This document shows, in pieces, positions 41,108 through 50,694 of a stretch of DNA of 64,000 nucleotides. The notes beneath the pieces were generated by a model, which saw only the letters and a list, made by a program, of their open reading frames with translations, was not told the DNA's origin and did not search any database. The stretch comes from Chaetoceros tenuissimus. Lineage: Eukaryota > Bacillariophyta > Thalassiosirophyceae > Chaetocerotales > Chaetocerotaceae. The translations under genes and the position numbers were made by a program. Every line of letters starts with the position of its first letter. Position 1 is the first letter of the stretch. The stretch covers positions 62,001 through 126,000 of the forward strand of contig BLLK01000072.1 in NCBI GenBank assembly GCA_021927905.1, read 5' to 3'.

Positions 41108-41938
41108 ATGAATGAACAAAATTGCATACAACAACAACAGATTAATCCTACTGGAGACGGTGATATACCTATGCTCACGGTGCCAACAAGACAGTCATCA
41201 TTGCAATACATAACTCCAAGAAAGGATTACATACAAGATCCTCTGAATGGAAGCACTACAAAGACAGCTAGCACAGTTGATTCCTTTGATTCAACGAGAC
41301 AGGAGCAAAGTCTATCACCAGTCCACTTCTCTCTCACAGAAAGATCCACAACACCCACTGACCAACATGATATACCTCCAGCACTTCTGAGCCGTGCTAA
41401 TCTGATGACACTTGTAGTAGATAGGAAGGATTCATGGCAAATACCACAACATAGTTCACCAAGTCTAAACTTGACTCATGCAAGCCAGGATAGCGATTCA
41501 CCATCATCACCTGTCACAAAGTCTCTGCAGTTGATGGTGAACTCAACAAACAGGATCCTTGACGAGGCTCATCAAGACATATATCAGGAATTGAGCAGAG
41601 TTTCTCATTCTTATATGCCGATTGATGCTTCATTTGGGTCTTCCGATGCTAGGGAGGAACTATGTCTAGAACTGAATAAAGTCAAACTGTCAGAAGATAC
41701 ATTCAAACACGAAATGAATTTCGCTATGGACAAAATTGCATACGGTCATTCAAGTACCGAAGAATTTGTAAAGCAGAGAAAATTGATTCCACAACAGCTA
41801 GAAACGAATCACGAAGAAAATAACAATTCCAATCATAACTTTGAAGAAGAAGAAAATCTGATGGATAAATTTCTTTCTTTTTTATGTTGCAATTGTGGTC
41901 ATGATGCAGATGCAGCACATCATACAGATTTAGAGTGA
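41108..41938 (+). CDS. Hypothetical disordered protein with Cys-rich tail, 276 aa
   Basis: Single exon, no known family. The first 150 residues are Ser/Thr/Gln/Pro-rich with many Ser-Pro and Thr-Pro sites (YITPRKDYIQDPL, SLSPVHFSL, SPSSPVTKSL). Residues about 155-230 look helical and acidic (RILDEAHQDIYQELSRVS, REELCLELNKVKLSEDTF). The tail is FLSFLCCNCGHDADAAHH, a hydrophobic Cys cluster that could be lipid-modified or bind metal. A membrane-associated regulatory protein would fit, as inference only. Confidence 0.6.
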   Translation: MNEQNCIQQQQINPTGDGDIPMLTVPTRQSSLQYITPRKDYIQDPLNGSTTKTASTVDSFDSTRQEQSLSPVHFSLTERSTTPTDQHDIPPALLSRANLMTLVVDRKDSWQIPQHSSPSLNLTHASQDSDSPSSPVTKSLQLMVNSTNRILDEAHQDIYQELSRVSHSYMPIDASFGSSDAREELCLELNKVKLSEDTFKHEMNFAMDKIAYGHSSTEEFVKQRKLIPQQLETNHEENNNSNHNFEEEENLMDKFLSFLCCNCGHDADAAHHTDLE

Positions 41939-42187
41939 TGATAACATCCCTTCATTTCAATATGAGTGATGAAATTGGCGATAACACCAAACTTGCCTGC
42001 AAATACGATACACAATTTATATGATATTTACCTATGATATTACTGGACTCTTGATGAGACGGAATGGTTGGACCATATGTCAATGAGAGCAAGAAGCATT
42101 CTACCTTACGATTGGGAATAATATAGAATTAAATAACGTAAAGATTACTTATCCCCTAGAAGTAAGTCTATAATACGATATTGTACA

Positions 42188-43738
42188 TTATTCCTTGTTA
42201 TCACTGTCCCTCTTATTCCCGCCGGTTTTGAATCGTACTGCAAAGTCACTACTTGTTAAACCTTCACCTTCCTCACTACTCTTTCCTAAATTCACACCTC
42301 TACCTATACTGCGCAGATTCCTTTGCATAACTTGATGCCCATGTAGTTTTGCTATATCTTCTTCGTCCCCAATTTGTAGAAAGCGTTTCATGAGGCTTAT
42401 TGGGTTTCGAGTAGGAAACTTCTTTGCTACGTCACTCCAATCGTCAATGATCCCTTTTCGTTTTTTGACTGCTTGAGCAAGAGCTTTATCTTCACTTTCA
42501 CTATATGGCTGAGTATTAAAGCATGGATTCATTCCTCTAGACCATTTCTCCGTTACCATTTTGACCGATCGTTGTGGTAACATACAACCAGCTTTAGCTG
42601 AAACATATTCGTCATTTTCGGAAAATACTTTCATACTCATTGCCATTAAACGTTCTTCCTCTTCACTCCATTTTCCATTCAAATAGTTAGGATTCAGCAG
42701 AGAATGATTAGCACGGACAGCAACTTGCTTAAAATTTGCATCTGGAATAAATTTTTGAGCAAAAGGAAAGGTTAGATTCTTGTCAATAACTGCTTGACTC
42801 CCGTGCACAGCACAATACTTGAACACAAGCTCGTCTTCCTCAAGAGAGAAAGCCTTGTCAAATAATGTATCTCCAAGCGTATTTAGTAATTTCGTTTGCG
42901 CATGTCGAAAGCATTGAAATGGAGTTCTTGACGTGTCCAATGTCTGAGCTACGATATGCCAGGGTGGATTACCCTTAAACTTGTGTAGGAACTCAATTAT
43001 TTTCAACGATTCTTCTTTTGTGAAAGCTGTATTATTGATGGACGGAGATAGTGAGTTGAGAAATTTAATTCTATAATCTACAACTGGACGCTTGGTATAT
43101 TTTTCAGTAGCAGATCCTTCTGTATTGGAATAAGAGTGATGTTGAGCTCTAAAAGTTTTAGTTTTCAACTCTTCTCGAATTCTTTTGGTTACTTCATCAA
43201 AGTCAATGTCTACATCTTTGACAATAGAAGCTTGTGGATCTTCCTTTTGTTTTTCTCTCAGCTGTTCTTGTCGAACTTCTTCAGCAATTTTTACTAATAA
43301 TTCACATTCCACCTTTGTCCATGGTGAAAATCGATGTACGTATATCCCAGAACCAAGATCTCCTTCCAAACGTCTTCGTTTCACTTCATCAGGATTAGGA
43401 TCTGGAGTAGATGAATGTTGTGCAAGAAAGAATCTCCGCTTAAAAGGCTTTAAATCAACCTTTGTTTTCTCTTTCCTGGGTCGCCCTCTTTTGGGTTTCT
43501 TGTTAGCATTACCTACTTCTGCTGTTGTATCCTCATCTTGTTTCTCAATCTCTTCTTTCAAAGCCTTTTGAAGTGCTAAACACTTTTGTCGATTCTGCTG
43601 CTTCAATTCTGCTATTCTCTTTAGCTTCTCTCTAAGTTGCTTTTGTAGTCTTTGGTTTACTTGTAGAGCTTGCTCTATGGTTTGTTCAGTTTGTTGAACT
43701 GGGTTTGGGACGTCACCTGCTGTTTTTCTGGACATCAT
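42188..43738 (-). CDS. Myb/SANT-repeat protein, SNAPC4 (SNAP190)-like, with AT-hook, 516 aa
   Basis: Single exon. A Gln/Lys-rich coiled coil opens the protein, followed by an AT-hook (KKPKRGRPRKEK, residues about 78-90). Then come five SANT/Myb-like units: FSPWTKVECELLVKIAEE; TAFTKEESLKIIEFLHKF with a PWHIVAQTLDTSRTPFQC recognition helix; FSLEEDELVFKYCAVHG; GKWSEEEERLMAMSMKVF; and YSESEDKALAQAVKKR. Four and a half Myb repeats is the hallmark of SNAPC4, the DNA-binding subunit that recognises the proximal element of snRNA promoters. An R2R3-type regulator is less likely given the unit count. The C-terminal 60 residues are basic. It is head-to-head with the helicase gene. Confidence 0.6.
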   Translation of the reverse strand: MMSRKTAGDVPNPVQQTEQTIEQALQVNQRLQKQLREKLKRIAELKQQNRQKCLALQKALKEEIEKQDEDTTAEVGNANKKPKRGRPRKEKTKVDLKPFKRRFFLAQHSSTPDPNPDEVKRRRLEGDLGSGIYVHRFSPWTKVECELLVKIAEEVRQEQLREKQKEDPQASIVKDVDIDFDEVTKRIREELKTKTFRAQHHSYSNTEGSATEKYTKRPVVDYRIKFLNSLSPSINNTAFTKEESLKIIEFLHKFKGNPPWHIVAQTLDTSRTPFQCFRHAQTKLLNTLGDTLFDKAFSLEEDELVFKYCAVHGSQAVIDKNLTFPFAQKFIPDANFKQVAVRANHSLLNPNYLNGKWSEEEERLMAMSMKVFSENDEYVSAKAGCMLPQRSVKMVTEKWSRGMNPCFNTQPYSESEDKALAQAVKKRKGIIDDWSDVAKKFPTRNPISLMKRFLQIGDEEDIAKLHGHQVMQRNLRSIGRGVNLGKSSEEGEGLTSSDFAVRFKTGGNKRDSDNKE

Positions 43739-44173
43739 TTTTTTGCAAGGATGCTTGTGATTGATTGAGACTATCCTTCATCTGCTGCTTCTCACCCTTT
43801 CCCTGATATTTACTTATGATCTAATAAATTGCATATATATTTTTTTCTCAATGTTGTACTTTGAAGTAAAGACATGAAATGAATTCAATTCAATTCAATT
43901 TCCAAAAACTTCACTTATTATTCTCCCTCATCTTTGGAATCACATGAGTGTTCATAACCTATATTATGTCAGACATCTCGCAGCCAATCATTTTTGAAAC
44001 GAACAAAAACAACACATCACACATCACAGAAACAACTTTGTATTAATTTGGAATAGAGAATTAAGTTAATTCTCTTTGACCCATACAGTATCTAGACTAC
44101 TTTGAAGAGTTATTCATATTGTAAACTATCTCACGACAGTAGACACGAAAAAGTTCTGAAAAGACAATTCAAA
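43739..44173. promoter_or_regulatory. Divergent 5' region with AATTC microsatellite
   Basis: 435 bp between the SNAPC4-like and helicase genes. It contains an (AATTC)n run at 43882-43900 and TTTTTTCTCAATG tracts. An in-frame ATG at 44102 was not used as the start because the signal peptide begins at 44174. Confidence 0.4.
43882..43900. repeat. Pentanucleotide microsatellite (AATTC)n
   Basis: 19 bp, almost four units of AATTC, in the divergent intergenic region. Confidence 0.8.
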
Positions 44174-46058
44174 ATGAAGTTCTCATCATTTCTTTTCCTC
44201 ACGCAAATAATGACGGCTGAGAGTTTCGCTCCATCCTACACTGCAACCAATAAAGCGTCCTCTTGTCTATATTCCAGTTCCATAGATCCGCTGGAACAAA
44301 CGAAAAAGCAACTACAAAAAATGTCATCGGCATCAGAATTTGATCAGGATGAAGAAATTCTTTACAAAAAGTTAATCATGAAACCAGCATCTGCATTGAA
44401 GGAAGAATTGAAATCGCTTAGATTGCAAACAAAGGGTCGTAAACCTGATTTGGCAAGGAGACTTGTAGAATATTATATGGAAAATAACCAAATTGACGAC
44501 GATGAGGAGGAAGAAGAAGTAATGGATATGCAAGTAGTGACTCCTGAGTGGAATGAAGGTGATGATGAAAATATTCAACCATTGAGAAAGTTTGCAAAAT
44601 TACCAATTTCAAAAACTGCTGGGTATGCCTTGGCCAAAGCAAACTTTTTGACTCCTACGCCTATTCAAGAGTCAGCATTACCTTTATTGTCAAAGGATAA
44701 GGAGTCTCTTATTCTTCATGCAGAAACAGGTAGTGGAAAGACACTCACGTATTTATTACCAATTACTGAAAGACTTTGGCGCGAAGATGAATCAGAAGAT
44801 ATCGAGGGTGGATATGCATTGATCTTAACACCCACAAGAGAACTTGCAGCACAAGTTGCAGGAATTGCTTCTGTGCTTGCACCACCTGGAAGTGTTCGAT
44901 TAGTATCAAATCCTACTAACCTTGTCAGAGATAACTATGAGGATAGAGAAAGATCTGAAGGGGATTTTGGTGGTAGATTTGATAATGTAGTTGGAGGAAG
45001 AAAAGGAACCAAAATCATTGTTGGAAGCGCGAAAAGCATCATGTTGTCTCTTTTTGGTAGTAGCAAATTGATTCCTCCAACAAGCAAACCAGAAGCAAAG
45101 AAATTCATGGCTGACGTGAGTTATCTTGTCCTTGACGAAGTCGGTAAGTAGATAAGTAGAATGCCCAACGACCGCTCGATATACTATCTCTAAACAAACT
45201 TTGTCGTTGTTAGATCGTTTACTTAATATCAAAACTGGTCGAGGTAAAACAAGTAAATATTACAAGAAACATGATAAACCGGCGGCTATACTGACAAGTA
45301 CAATTGCAAAATTCACTTTGGGTCAAGCACAGATTGTTGCAGCCAGTGCCACTGTAGGCCGTCCACTTCGTCGTGAATTAGCAAGAGTTTTGGGTCTAGC
45401 ACCAGATGAGTGCCCACGAGTTGTCAGAGCTACAGGGTCGGTCGAGGGAACTTCAACAAGACCAATCACTACGCCTGGATCATTAACACACTATGCAGTT
45501 CCATGTGACGGATCAACGAGTGGGAGTTTATTGACAACTGCAGCATTTGTAGCGAAAGCGCTACCAAAGATTGATGGAAGAGGCAGAAAGATATTGTTTG
45601 TTGTGACAAAAGCTTGTGGAATACAGTTGAAGGATGCGATCGGGGCGTTGAAGCATTTCAATGTGAAACCAGAACCAAAAGCTCTACTTGATGTCTTGGA
45701 GGCCGATGGAACAGATAGACTTATGGAAAATCATAGGCGTGTTACTGGTGCAGCAGGACTTGGAGAGCGATCGGCAAATGTTGCATTTGACGAAAAGGAT
45801 GGATATTTGTTGGTGACTGGCGAAGACACTGTAAGAGGAATTCATTTGGATCAACTTGACACAGTAGTAGTTGTTGGTAGACCGACAACTCCAGATGAGT
45901 ACATCCATATTGCAGGAAGAGCTGGACGGGCTGGCGCTGCAGGATCTGTGGTGAATATTATCCAGTATGAGAAGGCAAACGCTCTTGCGAGTTGGGAAGG
46001 ACAACTTGGAATATCTTTTATTCCTATGGACGAGTCAGAGATTGGTTCAATACAGTAA
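44174..46058 (+). CDS. Plastid-targeted DEAD-box-type RNA helicase with SAP domain, 604 aa
   Basis: Two exons, 44174-45143 and 45214-46058; the 70-bp intron falls inside motif II. MKFSSFLFLTQIMT plus AESFAPSYT is a signal peptide with a plastid motif. Residues about 55-100 form a SAP domain (ASALKEELKSLRLQTKGRK, then PDLARRLVEYY). The helicase has a Q-motif region (TPTPIQESALPLL), motif I (HAETGSGKT), Ia (TPTRELAAQV), motif II read as LDEVD, motif III SAT, and VI as HIAGRAGRAG where HRxGRxGR is usual. A plastid RNA or ribosome-assembly role is likely. Motif II and VI departures suggest a divergent subfamily, with ATPase activity still plausible. Confidence 0.87.
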
Positions 46059-46115
46059 ATTAGGAATTGAATTGTAGTCTTATCCTCGTCCCGACTTCAT
46101 GAATTCTTTTTTAAC

Positions 46116-46156
46116 AATATATTATATATATATATAGAAATTATATATAATATATA
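46116..46156. repeat. AT-rich inverted repeat (TA)n
   Basis: About 41 bp of TA repeats with a central GAAA on the plus strand. The two arms can pair. It lies 58 bp after the helicase stop codon and might act in 3'-end formation, but it may simply be a microsatellite. Confidence 0.7.
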
Positions 46157-46280
46157 CAATCTGGAAGATAAAGCATGTATTTTGATCGAAATCCTTGCTC
46201 TTTTTTCCATCCTAAGTGATGACGACTCAAACAGTTCCATTTTTTATCAAAATAGCTAGATAGGTCGTCATCCGACTCCC

Positions 46281-46297
46281 TCGACTCGACTCGACTC
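46281..46297. repeat. Microsatellite (TCGAC)n
   Basis: Three and a half units of TCGAC in the 5' flank of the secreted-protein gene. Confidence 0.75.
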
Positions 46298-46479
46298 CTC
46301 ACACTCAAACACTCATCACTCACTCCTCTTCTCTATGTACTACTACTCTGTTCTCACCATCATATCTTCACTTTTTAACTGTGATAGGTGCTTATTTCTA
46401 ACTTTTAAATCTTAGAATAAGAGTTTCATCAGTCGATTTTTATTGAAAGTTATTCAAAAACCATTGTCATGCGAGTAGG

Positions 46480-47298
46480 ATGTTTAGGATAAGAACATTT
46501 ACATTATTTCGAGTCATCTTCGTACTGTGTGTCTCTTTTGCACTTAAGAGTGAATGCTTTGCGTCTTGGTTCATGACTGCATGTTTTACTGATCTCTGGG
46601 ATACGAGCGAGGTTATTATGGGTCACACCATCATTCCATACGAACAAAGTACACAAAAGGACAATGTATCTATCAAAGTTTTTGATCCTAAAACAAAAGA
46701 AGAGATTAATACCATTGATGGTTCTTCAAATGTCATTGACAATTTCCAGATTGATCCATCGAGCAACACAATACTACTAAATGACTTACAAGGACATGTA
46801 CTAGATGACGGATCAACAAAGTATAACTTTTTGGTGAAAGTGTTGGTAGAACATGTGGAATTGAAAGATTTCCAATTTGTTTTGGATTCCAAAGTCATCT
46901 CAGTTGGAGAAAATTTGGTTAGATTTGAAGAAGATGACGACTCCTACGCAGACGTTTTAAGTGATGGTAATGAAGATATAGGCACAAAGAGTTCTCATGA
47001 TTCAATTGCAAGAACAATGTTTGCTTCCTATAAAAATGGATGCGGACAGAAAAGATCATATGGCACACATAAAGACAATGAACTTAAATTCTCCATCAAA
47101 GTTCCAAAATCAACATTGACGAGAGAAGGAAATCTTGATAAAGCTGAATCTCTGAGAATTCAACTACTTGCAGGATGGGCTTGTGGGAGAGAAGCTGTCC
47201 AATTGACAAAGCCTATAGTTTTTTTTCTAAAGTTTAACGGAGACGTAGACAAGGAGCCTGTGTCAATGAATTCAAATATAGACGCTGTAGAATTATAG
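46480..47298 (+). CDS. Secreted protein of unknown function, 272 aa
   Basis: Single exon. The N-terminus is a clear signal peptide (FRIRTFTLFRVIFVLCVSFA) ending near SECFA; there is no typical plastid F-motif afterwards. The mature part begins with a conserved-looking FTDLWDTSEVIMGHTIIPY and is mostly beta-like with an acidic loop (FEEDDDSYADVLSDGNED). It holds four Cys outside the leader region (ACF, NGCGQ, GWACG and the one near the cleavage site). No membrane segment follows. A secreted or cell-wall-associated diatom protein is likely, family unrecognised. Confidence 0.6.
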   Translation: MFRIRTFTLFRVIFVLCVSFALKSECFASWFMTACFTDLWDTSEVIMGHTIIPYEQSTQKDNVSIKVFDPKTKEEINTIDGSSNVIDNFQIDPSSNTILLNDLQGHVLDDGSTKYNFLVKVLVEHVELKDFQFVLDSKVISVGENLVRFEEDDDSYADVLSDGNEDIGTKSSHDSIARTMFASYKNGCGQKRSYGTHKDNELKFSIKVPKSTLTREGNLDKAESLRIQLLAGWACGREAVQLTKPIVFFLKFNGDVDKEPVSMNSNIDAVEL

Positions 47299-47733
47299 AT
47301 AATAGTAATAATACCATGATCACCTGGTATCCAGATTGAAGTGCGATAAAAGTGGGATCAAATCAATTTTAAAATGGACAACAATCAGAAAAGTTTTTTT
47401 GAAGTGAAAGTTGCTTTTGGAGTCGTACTAATGGTAAATAACCCTGCGAATGTCAAATGATGAGAAATTATTACAAAAGAAGTTTGCATTATTTCTATCA
47501 TATAAAAGAAGGAGTGTACTTTTGCAAGAACTGATATATTTCATCGGAAAACGAAATATGAGCATGTTACTAGACGTTAGAGGCGGTTAAAACTAGAAAA
47601 TGACGTCATTCACCCTGCCTCATTGTTTTGTTTTTTCTTTCGGAAGACGACTGACGACTTCTATTATGTGTATGTTTTGTGTGTTGATTCATTCCATACC
47701 ATATCTCAATTCCTATATCGATTCCTACACATA
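47299..47733. promoter_or_regulatory. 5' region of the LarB gene with CRE palindrome
   Basis: 435 bp between plus-strand genes, holding TGACGTCA at 47601-47608. In-frame ATG at 47623 would extend the next protein through a Phe-rich leader of poor quality, so I take 47734 as its start and leave this as non-coding. Confidence 0.45.
47601..47608. promoter_or_regulatory. CRE-like palindrome TGACGTCA
   Basis: A perfect palindrome 126 bp upstream of the chosen LarB start, nearly the same spacing as at the SMYD gene (128 bp). Binding by a bZIP factor is inferred. Confidence 0.45.
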
Positions 47734-48713
47734 ATGATTGGTAGACTTTCACGCACTTTAGTCTTGAGACAGAGTTCACGTTTGACTGCTATACGGCAAA
47801 AGTCGACAATCTCATCTGTGCTATCGGAGCTTCAAAGTGGTGCGATCACAGCAGAAGAAGCTGAAAAGTCAATCCAGAATCTGCAAAAGTCAAAAGCACC
47901 CGACGAAACTTTGGCATCATTTGCTAATCTTGATCATCGCAGAGCTTCAAGATCTGGATTTCCAGAGGCTGTTTTTAGTGCAGGAAAAACACCCCATCAA
48001 ATAGCAACAATTTTGGATGATATGGCAAAAGATGTGAACGATATGGTACATAGTGGAAATGAGAAGATCGAAACATATCACAAAGCAATTCTCGCTACAA
48101 GGTAAGAAAGACTATTGTGTAGGTTCTGGCTTGAATTGTAAAAATTATCTAAAAATCATTCCAAAATAGAGTTGACAAAGATCTATATGAAGAAATTTCA
48201 AAGATTCGATTAAAAAATGGGACCATTACTTATCATGAAATGGCAAAAATAATATCAATGGAAGCATCTTCTCTTGAGAATCGTAATACAAATGATGGGC
48301 CTAAAAGAGGAAAGATTATTGTAGCATGTGCGGGAACCACAGATTTACCAGTCGCAGAAGAAGCAGCAATTACATTGGAAAAAGCAGGAGTTGATGTTGA
48401 AAGAATTTATGACGTTGGTGTTGCAGGCTTACATAGAATAATCAATGCATTACCCAAATTGCGTGACGATAAAGTTGACTGTGTCATGGTCTGTGCAGGT
48501 ATGGATGGAGCATTGCCATCAGTCGTGGCGGGTTTGGTGAGCGTACCAGTTGTTGCTGTCCCAACTAGCATTGGTTATGGAGCTTGCTTCAATGGTGTTT
48601 CAGCCCTCCTGACTATGTTGAATTCTTGTGCACCAGGTGTTGGTGTGGTCAATATCGACAATGGTTTTGGAGGTGCTGCATTAGCTTTCAAATGCATTCA
48701 AAGAAATATTTAG
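47734..48713 (+). CDS. larB: LarB-type NaAD carboxylase/hydrolase homologue (PurE-like fold), mitochondrial-type leader, 303 aa
   Basis: Two exons, 47734-48101 and 48170-48713; intron 68 bp. The leader MIGRLSRTLVLRQSSRLTAI is a typical mitochondrial presequence. The protein then follows LarB closely. It has a helical start (LQSGAITAEEAEKSI), the signature LDHRRASRSGFPEAVF with SAGKTPHQIA, a PurE-like Rossmann part (GKIIVACAGTTDLPVAEEA, then CAGMDGALPSVVAGL), and VPTSIGYGACFNGVSALL followed by LNSCAPGVGVVNIDNGFGGA. In bacteria LarB carboxylates nicotinic acid adenine dinucleotide as the first step to the nickel-pincer cofactor of lactate racemase. The Cys in NSCAPG sits where the bacterial catalytic Cys is expected. 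PurE itself is a less good match because it lacks the DHR-x5-GFPE start. Confidence 0.85.
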
Positions 48714-49721
48714 GTATGAAACACACATGATTATGGTGAAGGTGAAGAACAATTCCAAATTCGGAATGATTTGAAAGAAGTACAGTTAACGTCAGGCTTA
48801 GATTCTTCACTGATTATACTTTACCCTAAAATTCATCTTAGCGCATACTCAATAATATCTTCCATCAATTGAACTCTGCTATATGAATTTGGTATAGTGT
48901 AAATTACTCCATAAGTTGATTTATTACATTCCTATGTCAATGCTCTACGTTGTTAGAATTTGTAGTAGAATTTATTACTTGTGAATACAACATCTGGTCA
49001 TTTCAGGATTGTAGCTGAGTGCTTTTTGCAAAGAGAGGAAAAAATCAAGTTTTTCATCAGAAAGAATTCAAAAATCAAAACGTCAAGTCAGTCCGATCGT
49101 AGTATCCATATAATTATAAGAGCTTTTTCTTATACCTCCAAAGCGAAAAATAGCATGGTAGATCTATCTAGTCTACGTAAGGTACATTGAAAAAGAAAGT
49201 ACAATAGAGTACAATGCGCAAAAAATGACATAAGTAAATTTTTACTAAGTCGACACGGTTGCCACGACGCTTTCACTTCTATGTACGTACTTCTCATTCC
49301 TGGTAGGAAAGATGAAGTGAAAGTAAGGCTACAATACGTAGGTATGTAAGCAGGACGCTCGGCAGGATCCTCAAAAATTCCAAAATCAGGCCGGGTGAGG
49401 CCAGGTATGGGGCCGCTGTCAATTGGAGTATAATAGCTGTCATTGACACAGGACTGAGCATTGCAATGTCATTGACACGGGACTGACTATTACAATGACA
49501 ATAACAGTCTAACAAAATGGGTGGCTGTGAGTGGATTTTATCCATGTAGGAGTCCGGGATTACGGGGGCGGCCGAATTTGGCGGCCGAATAGGTCTCCAA
49601 CCCGTCCTGCTTACATAGCCTTAAGTGAAAGATCCAAAGTCAAATGGAGAGAAATACCGTTCTTTCATCATCATGTTTCATAGCTTTAAAACTCTCGGCT
49701 CACTACCATAAGTAACTCAAA
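48714..49721. other. Long intergenic region carrying a MITE
   Basis: About 1 kb. The first 600 bp are AT-rich with no supported gene; a reading frame at 48981-49190 has no recognisable content. A short inverted-repeat element occupies 49345-49615. The last 100 bp lead to the small plastid protein gene. Confidence 0.5.
49345..49615. mobile_element. Small non-autonomous DNA transposon (MITE), 271 bp, TA target duplication
   Basis: The left end TGTAAGCAGGACG (49345-49357) is an exact inverted copy of the right end CGTCCTGCTTACA (49603-49615). Both are flanked by TA, as expected for Tc1/mariner-type insertions; Harbinger-type TWA sites are an alternative. The interior is GC-richer than its surroundings, with GGCCGGGTGAGGCCAGG near the left and GGCGGCCGAATTTGGCGGCC near the right. 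Its centre has two imperfect copies of GTCATTGACAC(A/G)GGACTGA. It carries no coding capacity, so a full-length relative elsewhere would have supplied the transposase. Confidence 0.7.
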
Positions 49722-50272
49722 ATGTTTAATCCACGTTACCTAGTTCTCTGTATATCTTTTGCAATCATCGTTTCTTCAAGCGCGTTTGCTCCTCAGTCTT
49801 CAGGAAGAAGTTTTGCATCAAAATCAGCTTTGAACGTTTTCGGTCCAAAGCAAGCACTTGCTATCGAAAAGAGAAAGAATCCACAGGCATTTGAATCAAC
49901 AATCCAAGGTCTTATGAAAACCAAGGGTCTTTCTAGAGCTGATGCGGAAAAGGTGAGAAACTAATACTTGTCCTTCTATTCCACACAAAAAATGTACTTA
50001 CTCACATCAACACATTGCAGAGATATGGCGAATTTCTACTTGATCCAGATGGTTTTGCATTGAGAGCAGCTGAACAGGAAAGAAAGGAAGCTGGATATAA
50101 AGATTGGATCGAGCAGGCAGTAGCAAAATCTGATGATCCTGAAGCAACACGTCAACGTATTGAAGATTTCACAAAGAAGAATCAAATCAAGGGAACTCTA
50201 ATTATGTTTGCAGGAAGTGCAGCTTTGTTGGCTTATGCAGCAAGTAATCCATATGTTCCACCTGGTCATTAA
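49722..50272 (+). CDS. Small plastid-targeted protein with C-terminal membrane segment, 160 aa
   Basis: Two exons, 49722-49952 and 50021-50272; intron 68 bp. A signal peptide (YLVLCISFAIIVSSS) runs into SSAFAPQSSGRSF, a model diatom plastid signal. The mature protein starts near FGPKQALAIEKRKNP. It has a helical soluble part (ADAEKRYGEFLLDPDGFAL, AAEQERKEAGYKDWIEQA) and one C-terminal hydrophobic segment (GTLIMFAGSAALLAYAAS) before NPYVPPGH. The pattern suggests a thylakoid or envelope protein with one membrane span, perhaps a small photosystem-associated factor. I cannot name a family. Confidence 0.75.
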
Positions 50273-50694
50273 ATTTCAAATCATTTGATAATTCAAGATT
50301 GAATACAAATATCAGAGATGAAGAGATACAATTGGGAACAAAGACACAGTCAGGGTTGCATTTTTTACATTTACTACACTAGTTTAAATTGATGAATTAG
50401 GTCATATTAGAAAAAATCAATTATGTTCAAACATTTACATTGTTATAATGCTATTTACATAATAGTGCAATCGCTTGCTAGCTAGAAGTAAGAAGTAAGT
50501 AAATAAAACAACTTCAAAAAGATAGATAGAAAGCTGAGTTATCAAAGTAGCTATGGACATTGCCATTTTTGCCTGCTCTCTGTGAGGAGACCATTCGTTG
50601 AGAGAAAGCAGAAAATGTGAAAGCAAAGAACTTTCTAAAGAATTGAAATACAATACAGATTTTCATATTTGAGATTGCCACATTCAAAATTCAT
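50273..50694. other. Intergenic, nothing recognised
   Basis: 422 bp between plus-strand genes. AT-rich, without repeats or RNA genes visible. It contains the promoter of RRN3. Confidence 0.35.

Larger units (their letters stand above)
46059..46479. other. Intergenic with AT palindrome and TCGAC microsatellite
   Basis: 421 bp between plus-strand genes. 46116-46156 is a nearly pure A/T tract with inverted symmetry around AGAAA, able to form a hairpin or cruciform. 46281-46297 is (TCGAC)3, followed by CACTCAAACACTCATCACTC-type simple sequence. Confidence 0.6.

Noticed and set aside
47623-47733. Longer start for LarB at 47623
   Set aside because: Phe/Val/Tyr-rich leader of poor quality; the ATG at 47734 begins a typical mitochondrial presequence.
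48981-49190. 69-codon plus-strand frame in the long intergenic region
   Set aside because: No family features, AT-rich composition like its surroundings, no nearby splice partners.
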